Source: Caballeronia choica
GTDB lineage: Bacteria > Pseudomonadota > Gammaproteobacteria > Burkholderiales > Burkholderiaceae
NCBI RefSeq assembly: GCF_001544535.1
Contig: NZ_FCON02000013.1
Coordinates: forward strand, 51,571 to 115,570
DNA length: 64,000 bases
Reading direction: 5' to 3'
Shown here one piece after another: positions 46,038-56,271 of the stretch (its first letter is position 1; each line of letters begins with the position of its first letter). The position numbers and the translations under genes are program-made. The notes under the pieces are model-generated. The model saw only the letters and a list, made by a program, of their open reading frames with translations. It did no database searches and was not told the origin of the DNA.

Positions 46038-46057
46038 TACTGTATATTTATACAGTA
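46038..46057 (+). promoter_or_regulatory. LexA/SOS box
   Basis: CTGTATATTTATACAG at 46040-46055 matches the E. coli-type LexA consensus CTGT-N8-ACAG, with a near-palindromic AT centre; the outer TA/TA at 46038-46057 extends the dyad. It lies 26 bases before the radical SAM gene's ATG. Confidence 0.85.
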
Positions 46058-46082
46058 AATTCCTGTGTTCCGGCCTGCCGCA

Positions 46083-47222
46083 ATGTCTTCAGACGATCAT
46101 GAATTCCCCGTCGCTCCGCCTGTGCCGCTCAAGGGGCGCGGAGCCGTGACGAACCCGCAGGGCCGCTATGAGAAGGACGAGCGCGAGCGGGTCGACGACG
46201 GCTGGCTGCACTCGGCCGAGCGCGGAGAGGACGACGGCACGCCGGTTCTGCGCACTCAGGTGTTCGAAGAACGCGCCAAGAGCATTCTTACGCGCAACGC
46301 GTCGCCGGATATTCCGTTTACGGTCTCGCTCAATCCGTATCGCGGCTGCGAGCACGGCTGCATTTATTGCTTCGCCCGGCCGACGCATAGCTATCTTGGC
46401 CTCTCGCCGGGTCTCGATTTCGAGAGTCGCATTTACGCGAAGATCAACGCGGGCGAACTGCTGGAGCGCGAATTGGCCAAGCCGTCGTACCAGCCGGAGC
46501 CGATCGCGCTCGGCGTGAATACGGACGCGTATCAGCCGGTCGAGCGCGAATTGCGGATCACGCGCCGGGTGATCGAAATCCTGCACGAGCGCGGCCACCC
46601 GTTCGCGGCAATCACGAAGTCGTCGCTAATCGAGCGCGACATCGATCTGCTCGCGCCGATGGCCGAGCGCGGACAGGTAATGGCGGCCGTCACCGTCACT
46701 ACACTCGACGCCGACATCGCGCGCACGCTCGAACCGCGCGCAGCTACGCCGTCGCGGCGTCTGCGCACGATTCGCACGCTGAGCGACGCGGGCATTCCGG
46801 TCGGCGTGAGCATTGCGCCCGTGATTCCGTTTGTCACGGAACCCGATCTCGAGCGCGTGCTGGAAGCGTGCGCCGAAGCCGGCGCGACGAGCGCGAGCTA
46901 TATCGTGCTGCGTCTGCCGTGGGAAGTGGCGCCGCTTTTCAAAGACTGGCTGGCGGCGCACTTCCCCGACCGGGCGGACCGGGTGATGAGCCGCGTGCGC
47001 GACATGCGCGGCGGCAAGGATTACGACGCGAACTTCGCCACCCGCATGAAAGGCGAGGGCCTATGGGCCGACATGTTGAAGCAGCGCTTTCATCAGGCGA
47101 CGAAGCGGCTCGGGCTCAACGCCCGGCATCGCGGGATTCTCGACATGTCGGGGTTCAATCCCGTCGCGCCGCCGGGTTCGCATCGGAAGGCGGCGGACAG
47201 TTCTCAACTCGACTTGTTCTGA
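46083..47222 (+). CDS. Radical SAM protein of the PA0069 type (SplB-related), SOS-controlled
   Basis: A 379-residue radical SAM enzyme. The cluster motif CEHGCIYC (CX3CX2C) is near residue 99-106, within NPYRGCEHGCIYCFARPTHS, as in the spore photoproduct lyase-like/PA0069 family. The C-terminal part ends ILDMSGFNPVAPPG and a QLDLF tail. That tail matches the clamp-binding QL[SD]LF form, so it may bind the DNA sliding clamp. The LexA box upstream implies DNA-damage induction. The reaction is not known; a DNA or RNA repair role is plausible. Confidence 0.88.
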   Translation: MSSDDHEFPVAPPVPLKGRGAVTNPQGRYEKDERERVDDGWLHSAERGEDDGTPVLRTQVFEERAKSILTRNASPDIPFTVSLNPYRGCEHGCIYCFARPTHSYLGLSPGLDFESRIYAKINAGELLERELAKPSYQPEPIALGVNTDAYQPVERELRITRRVIEILHERGHPFAAITKSSLIERDIDLLAPMAERGQVMAAVTVTTLDADIARTLEPRAATPSRRLRTIRTLSDAGIPVGVSIAPVIPFVTEPDLERVLEACAEAGATSASYIVLRLPWEVAPLFKDWLAAHFPDRADRVMSRVRDMRGGKDYDANFATRMKGEGLWADMLKQRFHQATKRLGLNARHRGILDMSGFNPVAPPGSHRKAADSSQLDLF

Positions 47223-47229
47223 GGCTGGT

Positions 47230-47736
47230 CTATTGAGACAGCGCCTTCGCCGCCTGAACCTGACCTTCGAAATAGGTCTGGAATGTCAACGCGAGTCCTG
47301 TCATCAGCAGAAACGCGCCAATCAGCAATGAGAACATCACGACGAAGATCACCGTCCAGCCGGAGCGGCTGTGCCGGCCGGTGTTCGCGTTGAATTGCGC
47401 GTCCCACTTCGCGTCGGGCCGCAGTCCGTAGACGATCGCCGACAGAAACGCCGCCAGCAGCGACACGGCGCCCGGAAATGCGAGTATCCATCCGAGCAGC
47501 GAGGCACGCTCGGTCGCGGCGAGCAGCAGGTAGCCGACAGCGCCCAGCACGATGCCGACGATATGCGCCCAGCCGAACTTGTCGCGGATTCCATATAGGT
47601 AGAAGCGATGCGCGCCGATGCTGCCGAACAGGAACGCGAGGGCCGCGGTCAGTGTTTTCGAGCGGAAGCGGTCGGAGGCGGGCTTGCTGGACACGTTCGA
47701 TGCGGGCGGTTGCGTGGCGGAAGACGAGGGATTCAT
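47230..47736 (-). CDS. TM2 domain membrane protein
   Basis: A 168-residue protein. A polar N-terminal stretch is followed by a TM2 domain: KTLTAALAFLFGSIGAHRFY then YGIRDKFGWAHIVGIVLGAV, the latter being the hallmark GxHRFYL...G turn. Further hydrophobic helices lie near residues 90-110 and 130-150, giving about four membrane spans. Function unknown. It is convergent with the radical SAM gene (7-base gap), with no clear terminator between. Confidence 0.85.
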   Translation of the reverse strand: MNPSSSATQPPASNVSSKPASDRFRSKTLTAALAFLFGSIGAHRFYLYGIRDKFGWAHIVGIVLGAVGYLLLAATERASLLGWILAFPGAVSLLAAFLSAIVYGLRPDAKWDAQFNANTGRHSRSGWTVIFVVMFSLLIGAFLLMTGLALTFQTYFEGQVQAAKALSQ

Positions 47737-47987
47737 CGGCGAAGGTCGAAGAGCGGTGTAAGAGCGGAAAGTGCGGAAAGCAAGTTCGAGGGCAGGTTCG
47801 CCCGACGCCGCATTCTACGCCGCGCGCGACATTCGCAGCATCGCGGCCACGTGGCACGAGCGCGTTTGCCGGGTGTTCCGGCACTTGAGGGCTAAAATCG
47901 AGCACCGCGTTCCCGCTCGAAGTGACGCGAATCACACCCAGTCAAGGCGCGCGACAGGCGCGCATCTCGATTTATCCGGTTAAGTGT

Positions 47988-48016
47988 TTGTTAGGGCTCC
48001 GGTTTCCCGCTATAAT
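47988..48016 (+). promoter_or_regulatory. Promoter of the rpsP-rimM-trmD-rplS operon
   Basis: TTGTTA (47988-47993), 17-base spacer, TATAAT (48011-48016). Predicted start near 48023, leader about 40 bases to rpsP. Confidence 0.8.
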
Positions 48017-48063
48017 CGCGTGTTTTGGTAGTTCCGAACCCCCGGTTTTTCAAGGATTTCAGC

Positions 48064-48318
48064 ATGGTCATCATCCGCTTGGCTCGTGGCGGCTCGAAGA
48101 AGCGCCCCTTTTTCAACATCGTTGCAACCGATTCGCGTAGCCGCCGTGACGGCCGCTTCATCGAGCGCGTGGGTTTCTACAACCCGGTCGCGACCAAAGG
48201 CGAATCGCTGCGTATCGCGCAAGACCGTCTGACCTACTGGCAAGGCGTTGGCGCGCAACTGTCGCCGACCGTCGAGCGTTTGGTCAAGCAATCGCAACAA
48301 GCTCAGCCGGCTGCCTGA
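48064..48318 (+). CDS. rpsP: 30S ribosomal protein S16
   Basis: An 84-residue protein beginning [20 protein letters not shown], with the S16 motif [15 protein letters not shown]. First gene of the conserved rpsP-rimM-trmD-rplS operon. Start ATG 48064 follows the promoter at 47988-48016. Confidence 0.98.
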   Translation: MVIIRLARGGSKKRPFFNIVATDSRSRRDGRFIERVGFYNPVATKGESLRIAQDRLTYWQGVGAQLSPTVERLVKQSQQAQPAA

Positions 48319-48415
48319 GTGAAATTCGATGGTGAGGTGCGTCGCAAGATGGCGCGCATCATCCAGTCGAAATTCATTGCCGAGGTTCGGTTGAAACTTG
48401 CTCGAGGGTTCGTCA

Positions 48416-49132
48416 ATGTCCGCGCGTGATTCGGGTTCCGACGAGGCGCGCAAAGCGAAGCCGGAGCAAAGCGAAGTTGCTGCCGAAGTTGCCACATTCG
48501 GTGCGTTCGTCCGCAAGCCGGGAACGCGCCGCGTGGCTGCTAACGTTGCTGACGAAGCGCAGCCTGGTGTCATCGAGCCGGTCGAAAGCTTGCCGGACGA
48601 CGCGATCGAGGTCGGTGCAGTCGTCGATGCGTATGGCCTGAAGGGTTGGGTCAAGGTGGTGCCGCATGCAAACGCGGGACGTGGCGGCGACGCCATATTG
48701 GCCGCGAAACGCTGGTGGCTCGTCAAGGGCGCCGATCGCCAATCGGCGCGCTGCGTGCAGTCGAAGGTGCATAGCGATACGATCGTCGCGCGTCTTTGCG
48801 GTTGCGACGACCGCGACGCTGCGCTCGCGCTGCGCGGCCACACTGTGCATGTATCGCGCAGCGACTTTCCGAAGCTCGCCGACGCGGACGAATTCTACTG
48901 GGTCGATCTGATCGGCCTGGATGTCGTGAACGAGGCGGGCGTGGCGTTGGGCCACGTTGCCGACATGATCGACAACGGCGCGCATTCCATCATGCGCATC
49001 GAATATCCGGCGACCGCGAAAGACGGCAAGCCGATCACCGGTGAACGGCTGATTCCGTTCGTCGGCGTATATGTCAAAACGGTGGATCAGACGGCGAAGA
49101 AGATCGTCGTCGACTGGGACGCCGATTATTAA
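48416..49132 (+). CDS. rimM: Ribosome maturation factor RimM
   Basis: A 238-residue protein. The N-terminal RimM barrel begins near residue 65 ([20 protein letters not shown]), and the PRC-barrel follows with [20 protein letters not shown]. The last part has [15 protein letters not shown]. It binds S19 and assists 30S maturation. It is about 60 residues longer at the N terminus than the E. coli protein, with a charged, low-complexity lead segment. A later start is possible, but the segment has normal codon use. Confidence 0.93.
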   Translation: MSARDSGSDEARKAKPEQSEVAAEVATFGAFVRKPGTRRVAANVADEAQPGVIEPVESLPDDAIEVGAVVDAYGLKGWVKVVPHANAGRGGDAILAAKRWWLVKGADRQSARCVQSKVHSDTIVARLCGCDDRDAALALRGHTVHVSRSDFPKLADADEFYWVDLIGLDVVNEAGVALGHVADMIDNGAHSIMRIEYPATAKDGKPITGERLIPFVGVYVKTVDQTAKKIVVDWDADY

Positions 49133-49156
49133 ACCCTGTGACGAACGGAGAGAGCG

Positions 49157-49927
49157 ATGCAGTTCGATGTCGTGACGCTCTTTCCCGAGATGTTTCGCGC
49201 GCTCACCGACTGGGGCATCACCAGCCGGGCGGTGAAGCAGGAACGGTTCGGTCTGCGCACGTGGAATCCGCGCGATTTCACCACCGACAACTACCGGACC
49301 ATCGACGATCGTCCATACGGCGGCGGCCCGGGCATGGTGATGCTGGCGCGGCCGCTCGAAGATGCGATCGCCGCGGCGAAAGCGGCACAGGCGCAGCAAG
49401 GCATTGCGAGCACGCGGGTCGTGATGATGTCGCCGCAGGGCGCGACGCTCGACCATGATCGGGTGATGCGCTTCGCGCTGGAACCCGGCCTCGTTGTGTT
49501 GTGCGGCCGTTATGAAGCGATCGACCAGCGCCTGATCGACCGCGTTGTGGACGAAGAGGTCAGCCTCGGCGACTTCGTGCTGTCCGGCGGCGAATTGCCG
49601 GCGATGGCGCTGATGGACGCAGTCGTGCGGCAGCTTCCGGGCGTGCTGAACGATTCGCAGTCGGCGGTGCAAGACAGTTTCGTCGATGTGCTGCTCGATT
49701 GTCCGCACTACACGCGGCCGGAAGAATATGAAGGCGCGCGGGTGCCCGATGTGCTGCTCGGCGGCCATCACAAGGAAATCGAAGCGTGGCGGCGCCGCGA
49801 AGCGCTCAAGAACACGCTGACCAAGCGCCCCGACTTGATCGCGCGGGCGCGCAGGAACAAGATGTTGAGCCGTGCCGACGAGGCGTGGCTCGCAAGTCTC
49901 GCGAAAGAGGCATCGAAGGCCGAATAG
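49157..49927 (+). CDS. trmD: tRNA (guanine-N1)-methyltransferase
   Basis: A 256-residue SPOUT methyltransferase starting [20 protein letters not shown]. The knot motifs include [34 protein letters not shown] and [20 protein letters not shown]. It makes m1G37 in tRNAs to prevent +1 frameshifting. It lies 24 bases after rimM and about 135 before rplS. Confidence 0.97.
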   Translation: MQFDVVTLFPEMFRALTDWGITSRAVKQERFGLRTWNPRDFTTDNYRTIDDRPYGGGPGMVMLARPLEDAIAAAKAAQAQQGIASTRVVMMSPQGATLDHDRVMRFALEPGLVVLCGRYEAIDQRLIDRVVDEEVSLGDFVLSGGELPAMALMDAVVRQLPGVLNDSQSAVQDSFVDVLLDCPHYTRPEEYEGARVPDVLLGGHHKEIEAWRRREALKNTLTKRPDLIARARRNKMLSRADEAWLASLAKEASKAE

Positions 49928-50062
49928 GCCGGCGGTCCGAACGTCGCGGACACTCAGGCGGCGCCAGTCATTCGTGAAAGGCGCCAGTTGCAAATCCATC
50001 CTCTACCGGGGCCACGCAACGCGAGGCACACAACTCCGGCAAGATGGCACCAGGAAACAGTC

Positions 50063-50449
50063 ATGAATCTGATTGAAAAACTCGAGCAGGAAGAAATCGC
50101 GCGTGCACTCGGCGAGAAGACCATCCCCGACTTCGCTCCCGGCGATACGGTGATTGTCAGCGTCAACGTGGTTGAAGGTACGCGCAAGCGTGTCCAGGCT
50201 TACGAAGGCGTCGTGATCGCAAAGCGCAATCGCGGCTTGAACTCGAATTTCATCGTCCGCAAGATTTCGTCGGGCGAAGGCGTCGAGCGTACGTTCCAGA
50301 CCTACTCGCCGCTGCTCGCGAGCATTGTCGTGAAGCGTCGTGGTGACGTGCGTCGTGCAAAGCTGTACTACTTGCGCGAGCGTTCGGGCAAATCGGCTCG
50401 GATCAAGGAAAAGCTGGTCTCGAAGGACCGTGCTGCGTCGAAGGCATAA
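50063..50449 (+). CDS. rplS: 50S ribosomal protein L19
   Basis: A 128-residue protein. [20 protein letters not shown] is the N terminus, and [20 protein letters not shown] and [20 protein letters not shown] are conserved L19 segments. It ends the rpsP operon, before a strong terminator. Confidence 0.98.
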   Translation: MNLIEKLEQEEIARALGEKTIPDFAPGDTVIVSVNVVEGTRKRVQAYEGVVIAKRNRGLNSNFIVRKISSGEGVERTFQTYSPLLASIVVKRRGDVRRAKLYYLRERSGKSARIKEKLVSKDRAASKA

Positions 50450-50460
50450 GCGCTGCGCAC

Positions 50461-50492
50461 CAAAAAAAAGCACCCGTCCGGGTGCTTTTTTC
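50461..50492 (+). terminator. rplS operon terminator
   Basis: AGCACCC (50469-50475), GTCC loop, GGGTGCT (50480-50486), then a T run; A run upstream. Same stem sequence as the terminator after ihfB. Confidence 0.93.
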
Positions 50493-50535
50493 TTTGGTGT
50501 GTTCAAATTGGTTTTCCACCCCGATTCTTCCCTCC

Positions 50536-51237
50536 GTGTCCTCAAGCAAGCATTCGACCCCGCGCATTCTCGAACCTGAACTCCTGCCCGTCGTTTCGAG
50601 CGGAGACAATCTGCCACCCGTTCCCGCCGAACGCCTGACGCCCGACGGCTTGCGCGCGCGCTTCGCACAGACGCTCGATTGGTCGCAGGAGGCACCCGAG
50701 GCGCGGATCAAGGCGATCGGCGGCGATCCGCGCGTGGCGTCGGTGCTGGTGCCGCTCGTCGTGCGCGATGCGGGGTTGACGGTGCTCCTCACCCAACGCG
50801 CCGATCACCTGTCGGACCATGCCGGGCAGATCAGCTTTCCCGGAGGCCGCCGCGAACCCGAAGACGCCGACGCTGCCGCCACGGCACTGCGTGAAGCACG
50901 CGAGGAAGTGGGCCTTGCATCGGAACATGTCGAGGTGCTCGGCGCGTTGCCCGAGTACCTCACGGGAACCGGTTTTCGCGTGACGCCGGTCGTCGCGCTG
51001 GTTCATCCGCCGTTCGCGCTCGAGGCCGATACGCTCGAAGTCGCCGACATCTTCGAGGTTCCGCTTGCCTGGCTGATGAACCCCGCGAATCACCAGGTGC
51101 GGCTCTTCCGGTGGGAAGGCGGCGAGCGTCGTTTTTTTGCGATGCCTTACGCCGCCAGCGAAAAGCACGCTCCGTATTTCATCTGGGGCGCAACGGCCGG
51201 CATGTTGCGCAATTTCTACCGTTTCCTCGCCGCTTGA
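50536..51237 (+). CDS. NUDIX hydrolase, CoA pyrophosphatase-like
   Basis: A 233-residue protein. The Nudix box begins at GG in SFPGGRREPEDADAAAT and ends REAREEVGL. SDHAGQISFPGG and LPEYLTGTGFRVTPVVALVH are signatures of the CoA-pyrophosphatase (NudL/YeaB) group. I chose GTG 50536 (VSSSKHSTPRILEPEL); the open frame goes back to 50482, inside the rplS terminator, which is unlikely. Other in-frame starts further in are possible. Confidence 0.83.
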   Translation: MSSSKHSTPRILEPELLPVVSSGDNLPPVPAERLTPDGLRARFAQTLDWSQEAPEARIKAIGGDPRVASVLVPLVVRDAGLTVLLTQRADHLSDHAGQISFPGGRREPEDADAAATALREAREEVGLASEHVEVLGALPEYLTGTGFRVTPVVALVHPPFALEADTLEVADIFEVPLAWLMNPANHQVRLFRWEGGERRFFAMPYAASEKHAPYFIWGATAGMLRNFYRFLAA

Positions 51238-51351
51238 GCGCGCCGGGCAAGGCGCGAGCGTCGGCCATGAATTGCTTAGCGCACTAAACGCGTGCGGCGC
51301 TGTGCTATCGTTACGCGAAATTCGTAAAACTCGAATGTCTCGGCGCATCGC

Positions 51352-52290
51352 ATGACTTTTTTCTCCGTATTGCTGGCTCTCATCATCGAGCAGGTGCGCG
51401 CGCTTTCGCCGCACAATCCCATATCGGCGCTGCTCAAATATCATGCGGAATCCGCCGCGCACGGGTTCGATGCCGGCAAGCAAAAGCACGGCGTTCTCGC
51501 GTGGCTCGTGGTCGTGTTGCCGTGGACGCTCGCGGTCGGCCTCATCTACTACGTGTTGTACCGGATCAACTTCGTGCTGGCGTTTCTGTGGAACGTCGTG
51601 ATCGTGTACTTCACACTCGGTTTCCGGCAGTTCAGCCACTACTTCACCGATATCCATCTCGCGCTCAATAACGACGACGTCCCGCGCGCTCGCGAAGTGC
51701 TGAGCGAATGGACCGGACTCGATACCGTCGACATGCCCGTGAGCGAGATCGTGCGTCATACACTCGTGTATGCGGTCGTGGCGTCGCATCGGCATGTGTT
51801 TGGCGTGTTCTTCTGGTTCCTGATTCCGGTCGGGCCGGCGGGCGCGGTGTTCTATCGCATCGCCGAGTATCTCGCGCGTTCGTGGGCGACGCCGAGCGCA
51901 GAACGTTCGGTCGCGTTTTCGTGGTTCGCGCAGAGGGCGTTCTTTTTCATCGACTGGGTGCCTGCGCGGCTCACGGCCCTCGGATTCGCGATCGTCGGGA
52001 ATTTCGAGGATGCGATCTATGCGTGGCGTAATCACGCGCGGCAATGGCCGGATGCAAACGAAGGCGTGTTGCTGGCCGCGGGCAGCGGTGCGCTCGGGGC
52101 GCGGCTGGCGGGGCCGCTCGCCGAGCCGCTGAGCGTCGAGGCGCTCGCGGTCGGCGATGCGAGTCCGGTCCCCGTCGGCGATGATTGCACGCCGCGCACG
52201 CTGCAGTCGGCGGTCGGTCTCGTGTGGCGTGCGGTGATCCTGTGGATGCTGCTGTTGCTGATGCTGACGATCGCCGTGTGGCTGGCCTGA
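51352..52290 (+). CDS. CobD/CbiB family membrane protein
   Basis: A 312-residue protein with several transmembrane segments, beginning MTFFSVLLALIIEQVRALSP and ending in a hydrophobic helix (WRAVILWMLLLLMLTIAVWL). It has an AmpE/CobD-like middle with LGFRQFSHYFTDIHLALNND. True CobD acts in cobalamin synthesis. No other cobalamin gene is in the window, so a cell-envelope role as for AmpE-type relatives is equally possible. Confidence 0.75.
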   Translation: MTFFSVLLALIIEQVRALSPHNPISALLKYHAESAAHGFDAGKQKHGVLAWLVVVLPWTLAVGLIYYVLYRINFVLAFLWNVVIVYFTLGFRQFSHYFTDIHLALNNDDVPRAREVLSEWTGLDTVDMPVSEIVRHTLVYAVVASHRHVFGVFFWFLIPVGPAGAVFYRIAEYLARSWATPSAERSVAFSWFAQRAFFFIDWVPARLTALGFAIVGNFEDAIYAWRNHARQWPDANEGVLLAAGSGALGARLAGPLAEPLSVEALAVGDASPVPVGDDCTPRTLQSAVGLVWRAVILWMLLLLMLTIAVWLA

Positions 52291-52305
52291 AGACGCACGG
52301 CAAGT

Positions 52306-52629
52306 TCAACCGTCCAGCGGGTCGCGCGCCGTTCCGCACTGCCAGCAGACGGTGAATTGCGCTTCGAGCACTTCGCCGCACTTCGCGCAGCGCCACGGCC
52401 GCGCGTCCGATGCCGGTCCGCTTCTCGCCCGTTCCAGCAGGCGTAACGCAAGCGACTCGTCGCGATCGTCGACGATCCATATCTCCGGCGCACACTGATC
52501 CGCCGGAATCTCGCCCAGCGCGCCGTTCAGATAGCGGTTGTGCAACTGGCAAGACACGCCCGCCGTCGACAGTACGTTCACCCAATGCTGAGCGGTGATC
52601 AGATTCGGCGCGCGCGTGAGCCGCTTCAT
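52306..52629 (-). CDS. DUF2007 zinc-ribbon protein
   Basis: A 107-residue protein. The N-terminal DUF2007 ferredoxin-like part reads MKRLTRAPNLITAQHWVNVL, and the C-terminal zinc ribbon has CAKCG and CWQCG. ATG 52629 is used, because the open frame further upstream overlaps rsgA. Probably a cytoplasmic signal-transducing PII-like fold; function not known. It is 34 bases after rsgA in the same direction. Confidence 0.8.
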   Translation of the reverse strand: MKRLTRAPNLITAQHWVNVLSTAGVSCQLHNRYLNGALGEIPADQCAPEIWIVDDRDESLALRLLERARSGPASDARPWRCAKCGEVLEAQFTVCWQCGTARDPLDG

Positions 52630-52663
52630 GTCGATGTCGCTGTGCGGTCGAAAAAACGCGGCT

Positions 52664-53596
52664 TCATCGGACGATCTGGCTGGCTTCGTGCACCAGCTGC
52701 GCATAAAGCGCATGCCGCTCGGGTGTGATCTTGCCGTCGTCGATGGCTTCGAGAATCGCGCAGCCCGGCTCGTGCAGGTGATGACAGTTGTAGAAGCGGC
52801 ACTTCCCGAGGAACGGCCGGAAATCGGCGAATGCGCGCTCCAGTTGTCCTTCCGACAGATGATGCAGCCCGAACTCCTGAAATCCCGGCGAATCGATCAG
52901 CGAGCCGCCGTTCGGCAACGGATAAAGCCGCGTAAACGTGGTGGTGTGGCGGCCGCTGTTCAGCGCCGTCGAGATTTCGCGCGTCGCGACTTCCGCGTTG
53001 GGCACGAGAATGTTCACGAGCGTCGACTTGCCCATGCCCGACTGGCCGAGCAGGAGCGTCGCACGGTCTTTCAGGCGTGCATCGAGTTGCGGATGGACGG
53101 CGCCGGGCGCGAGTTTCGCCGACAACTCGACCACCGCATACCCCAGCGCCCGATACAGCGCGAGCCGCTTCCTGGCCAGCGGCAAGGCCGCCTCGACATC
53201 GATCTTGTTCAGCACGATCAGCGGTTCGAGCCCATGCGCCTCGGCTGCGATCAGCGCGCGCCCGAGCAGGTCTTCGCTGAAATGCGGTTCGGTGGCGAGC
53301 ACGATCAGCAACTGGTCGAGATTCGCCGCGAACAGCTTCGACTTGAACTGATCCGACCGATAAAGCAGGTTGCGCCGCTCGCCGATCTCGACGATCACGC
53401 CCTGATCCGCCGACGATTGTTCGTACATCACCCGATCGCCGACCGCGACTTCACTCTTCTTGCCGCGCGGGAAGCACTGGAGCATCGCGCCGCCATCGGC
53501 GGGGGCGACGAGATAGTGCCGTCCGTGCGCCGCGATCACCGTGCCTTCGATCCGCGCGCCCGACGCACGCGCCGCCTTCGCCGCGCGCGCCGTCAT
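52664..53596 (-). CDS. rsgA: Ribosome small subunit-dependent GTPase A
   Basis: A 310-residue circularly permuted GTPase. An N-terminal OB fold precedes G4 LNKID, G1 [12 protein letters not shown] and G3 DSPGFQEFG in permuted order. The C-terminal zinc site is [14 protein letters not shown]. It checks 30S assembly. Its start overlaps the stop of the M48 gene by four bases (ATGA), showing coupling. Confidence 0.96.
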   Translation of the reverse strand: MTARAAKAARASGARIEGTVIAAHGRHYLVAPADGGAMLQCFPRGKKSEVAVGDRVMYEQSSADQGVIVEIGERRNLLYRSDQFKSKLFAANLDQLLIVLATEPHFSEDLLGRALIAAEAHGLEPLIVLNKIDVEAALPLARKRLALYRALGYAVVELSAKLAPGAVHPQLDARLKDRATLLLGQSGMGKSTLVNILVPNAEVATREISTALNSGRHTTTFTRLYPLPNGGSLIDSPGFQEFGLHHLSEGQLERAFADFRPFLGKCRFYNCHHLHEPGCAILEAIDDGKITPERHALYAQLVHEASQIVR

Positions 53597-54861
53597 GCGG
53601 CGTGCTGCATCAGGCGATCGATCCGCTGCGACGCCGGCGGATGCGAGTAGTAGAACGCGGTGTAGAGCGGATCGGGCGTGAGCGTCGACGCGTTGTCCTC
53701 GTACAGTTTGACGAGCGCGTTGACGAGATCCTTCGGATCGGTCTGGCTGGCGGCGAAGGCGTCGGCTTCGAATTCGTGCTTGCGCGAACTGAGGCTGCCG
53801 AGCGGCGTCACGAAGAACATGAAGACCGGCAGCGCGAGCATGAAGAGCACGAGCGCGAGGCCATTATTGCTGCCGACGAGCGATGGCCGCACGCCGAGAC
53901 CTTCGTAGAACCACACCGTCTGCGCGAGCCAGCCGAGCAGCGCGAGCATCGCGAGGCTGATCGCGAACATGACGACCAGGAGTTTCAGCACATGGCGGCG
54001 CTTGAAATGGCCGAGTTCGTGCGCGAGCACGGCCTCGATTTCGCTGCCGGACAGGCGGGCGAGCAGCGTATCGAAGAAAACAATGCGCTTGGCTGCGCCA
54101 AAGCCCGTGAAATACGCGTTGCCGTGAGCCGAACGGCGGCTGCCGTCCATCACGAACAGCCCCTTCGCCGCGAAGCCGGTGCGCGACATCAGGTTTTCGA
54201 TCCGGGCGCGCAGCGCTTCGTCCCTGAGCGGCTCGAACTTGTTGAAAAGCGGCGCGATGAAGGTCGGATAAATGATCATCGCGAGCAACTGGAAGGCGAC
54301 CCAGACCATCCACGTCCAGAGCCACCAGAGCGCGCCCGCCCGGTCCATCAGCCAGAGCGTGACGAAGAGGAGCGGCAACCCGACCGCGATGCCAAGCAGC
54401 ACGCCCTTCACGAGATCGACGAAAAAGAGCTTCTTCGACATCCGGTTGAAGCCGAATTTTTCCTCGATGACAAAGTGCCGGATGTAATCGAACGGCAGGT
54501 CGACGAGGCTCGTGATCGCGATCACCGACGCCACCAGCACGATCTGTCCGAGGTAGCCGCGCCCGAGCCAGCCGCTGATCGCGAGATCGAGCTGCTGCAC
54601 GCCGCCGAGCAGCGTCAGCGCGACGAGCACGGCAGCGCTCACGACGACCTCGATCATCGTGAGGCGGGTGCGCTCGACGGTGTAGTCGGCGGCGCGCTGA
54701 TGCGCGGCGAGCGCGATGGTGCCGGTGAACTGCTGCGGCACGTCGTTGCGGTTCGCCGCGACATGGCGGATCTGGCGCGAGGCCAGCCAGAGCTTGGTGC
54801 CGACCATCGCGACGAGCGCGACGACGAACACCACCGAGACTACGAGATTGAGATTGGACAT
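53593..54861 (-). CDS. M48 family metallopeptidase (Ste24/CAAX-protease type)
   Basis: A 422-residue integral membrane protease. Zinc motif: [10 protein letters not shown] near residue 281. An exposed glutamate comes later in [14 protein letters not shown], the third ligand. Multiple transmembrane segments (first at residues 5-25) and the segment [12 protein letters not shown] are typical of Ste24. It probably cleaves membrane proteins. It is co-transcribed ahead of rsgA. Confidence 0.92.
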   Translation of the reverse strand: MSNLNLVVSVVFVVALVAMVGTKLWLASRQIRHVAANRNDVPQQFTGTIALAAHQRAADYTVERTRLTMIEVVVSAAVLVALTLLGGVQQLDLAISGWLGRGYLGQIVLVASVIAITSLVDLPFDYIRHFVIEEKFGFNRMSKKLFFVDLVKGVLLGIAVGLPLLFVTLWLMDRAGALWWLWTWMVWVAFQLLAMIIYPTFIAPLFNKFEPLRDEALRARIENLMSRTGFAAKGLFVMDGSRRSAHGNAYFTGFGAAKRIVFFDTLLARLSGSEIEAVLAHELGHFKRRHVLKLLVVMFAISLAMLALLGWLAQTVWFYEGLGVRPSLVGSNNGLALVLFMLALPVFMFFVTPLGSLSSRKHEFEADAFAASQTDPKDLVNALVKLYEDNASTLTPDPLYTAFYYSHPPASQRIDRLMQHAA

Positions 54862-54991
54862 CCGGGGATTCCGATTGAACTATGCGAGAATTATAGGTTC
54901 TTGGCCGTGCTCGCGCCGGCCGCCGCCGCCGGATTTTGCTTCGGCGCCAGCATACACGCGACGCGCCTCGTCCACCCATCCAGGCTCCTTC

Positions 54992-55648
54992 ATGACCGAC
55001 ATTCTCGACCCATCCAAGGCACCCTCGGAGGCACCTTCCGAGGCACCTTCGGGGACAGCGGATTCCGCCATCCTCGTGCGCAGCGACATGAATCTCGTGT
55101 GGCTCGACATGGAGATGACAGGCCTCGAACCCGACAACGACCGCATCATCGAAATCGCGGTCGTCGTGACGAATTCGACGCTCGACAAGCTGGTGGAAGG
55201 GCCGGTGCTCGCGATTCACCAGGACGAAGCAGCGCTCGGCAAAATGGACGAATGGAACCGCAACACGCACGGCCGCTCGGGATTGACCGAGCGCGTGCGG
55301 GCATCGACGGTCGACGAAGCCGAAGCCACGCGCCAGATTCGCGAATTTCTCGGGCAATACGTGCCGCCGGGCAAGTCGCCGATGTGCGGTAACTCGATCT
55401 GCCAGGACCGTCGTTTCATGGCGCGCTGGATGCCGGAACTGGAAGCGTTCTTCCACTACCGAAACCTCGACGTCAGCACGCTGAAGGAACTGTGCCGCCG
55501 CTGGCAGCCGGCCATCTACAAGGGTTTCCAGAAGCGCGCGATGCACACCGCGCTCGCCGACATCCACGAGTCCATCGACGAACTCAAGTACTACCGCGAG
55601 CATTTCCTGATTCCGTCGGCGCCTTCGGCTGGCAGCGACGCAGCTTAG
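54992..55648 (+). CDS. orn: Oligoribonuclease
   Basis: A 218-residue DEDDh exonuclease that degrades 2-5-nucleotide RNAs and pGpG. Catalytic motifs: [32 protein letters not shown], and the histidine motif [20 protein letters not shown]. The first about 32 residues extend beyond the E. coli start and hold three tandem APSE/APSG units. An alternative start at ATG 55088 would remove them. It is convergent with mog, overlapping 4 bases. Confidence 0.94.
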   Translation: MTDILDPSKAPSEAPSEAPSGTADSAILVRSDMNLVWLDMEMTGLEPDNDRIIEIAVVVTNSTLDKLVEGPVLAIHQDEAALGKMDEWNRNTHGRSGLTERVRASTVDEAEATRQIREFLGQYVPPGKSPMCGNSICQDRRFMARWMPELEAFFHYRNLDVSTLKELCRRWQPAIYKGFQKRAMHTALADIHESIDELKYYREHFLIPSAPSAGSDAA

Positions 55649-56271
55649 GACTTGGCGGGCCGGATCGCGCTCTTCGGCCTGAACGCGGCCACGGTTTCCG
55701 GCCGCGTTTCGATGTACGGGCCGCCGATCAGGTCGATGCAATACGGCACGGCGGCGAAGATGCCCGGTACCGTGGTTTTGCCTTCACCATCTTTCAAACC
55801 TTCCAGCGTTTCGCGGATCGATTTCGGCTGGCCCGGCAGGTTGATGATCAGCGCGGCGTGATCGGCAGTTTCGCGGATCACCGCGACTTGTCGCGACAGA
55901 ATGGCCGTCGGCACGAAGTTCAGGCTGATCTGGCGCATCTGTTCGCCGAAGCCGGGCATCGGCTTCGTGGCGACCGTGAGCGTCGCCTCGGGCGTCACGT
56001 CGCGTCGCGCGGGGCCGGTGCCGCCCGTCGTCAGCACGAGGTCGCACCCGGCTTGGTCGACCAGTTCGACGAGCGTCGCGGAAATGGTCGCGGCGTCGTC
56101 CTGGATCAAGCGCGTTTCGGCGCGCCACGGCGTCGCAAGCGTTTCGTCCAGCCACGTTTGCAGCGACGGAATGCCCTTGTCCTCGTAGACGCCCTGCGAC
56201 GCGCGATCGCTGATCGACACGAGGCCTACGATCAATTCGTCAGGGTGATTACGCGTTGGCTTGGTCATCAT
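55645..56271 (-). CDS. mog: Molybdopterin adenylyltransferase
   Basis: A 208-residue MoaB/Mog-family enzyme. [20 protein letters not shown] is the N terminus, and the MPT site is [19 protein letters not shown]. It adenylates molybdopterin before molybdenum insertion, serving enzymes such as the formate dehydrogenase at the left edge. The start is uncertain between ATG 56271 and 56268, both within the yjgA tail (overlap 20-odd bases). It is co-transcribed with yjgA. Confidence 0.92.
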   Translation of the reverse strand: MMTKPTRNHPDELIVGLVSISDRASQGVYEDKGIPSLQTWLDETLATPWRAETRLIQDDAATISATLVELVDQAGCDLVLTTGGTGPARRDVTPEATLTVATKPMPGFGEQMRQISLNFVPTAILSRQVAVIRETADHAALIINLPGQPKSIRETLEGLKDGEGKTTVPGIFAAVPYCIDLIGGPYIETRPETVAAFRPKSAIRPAKS

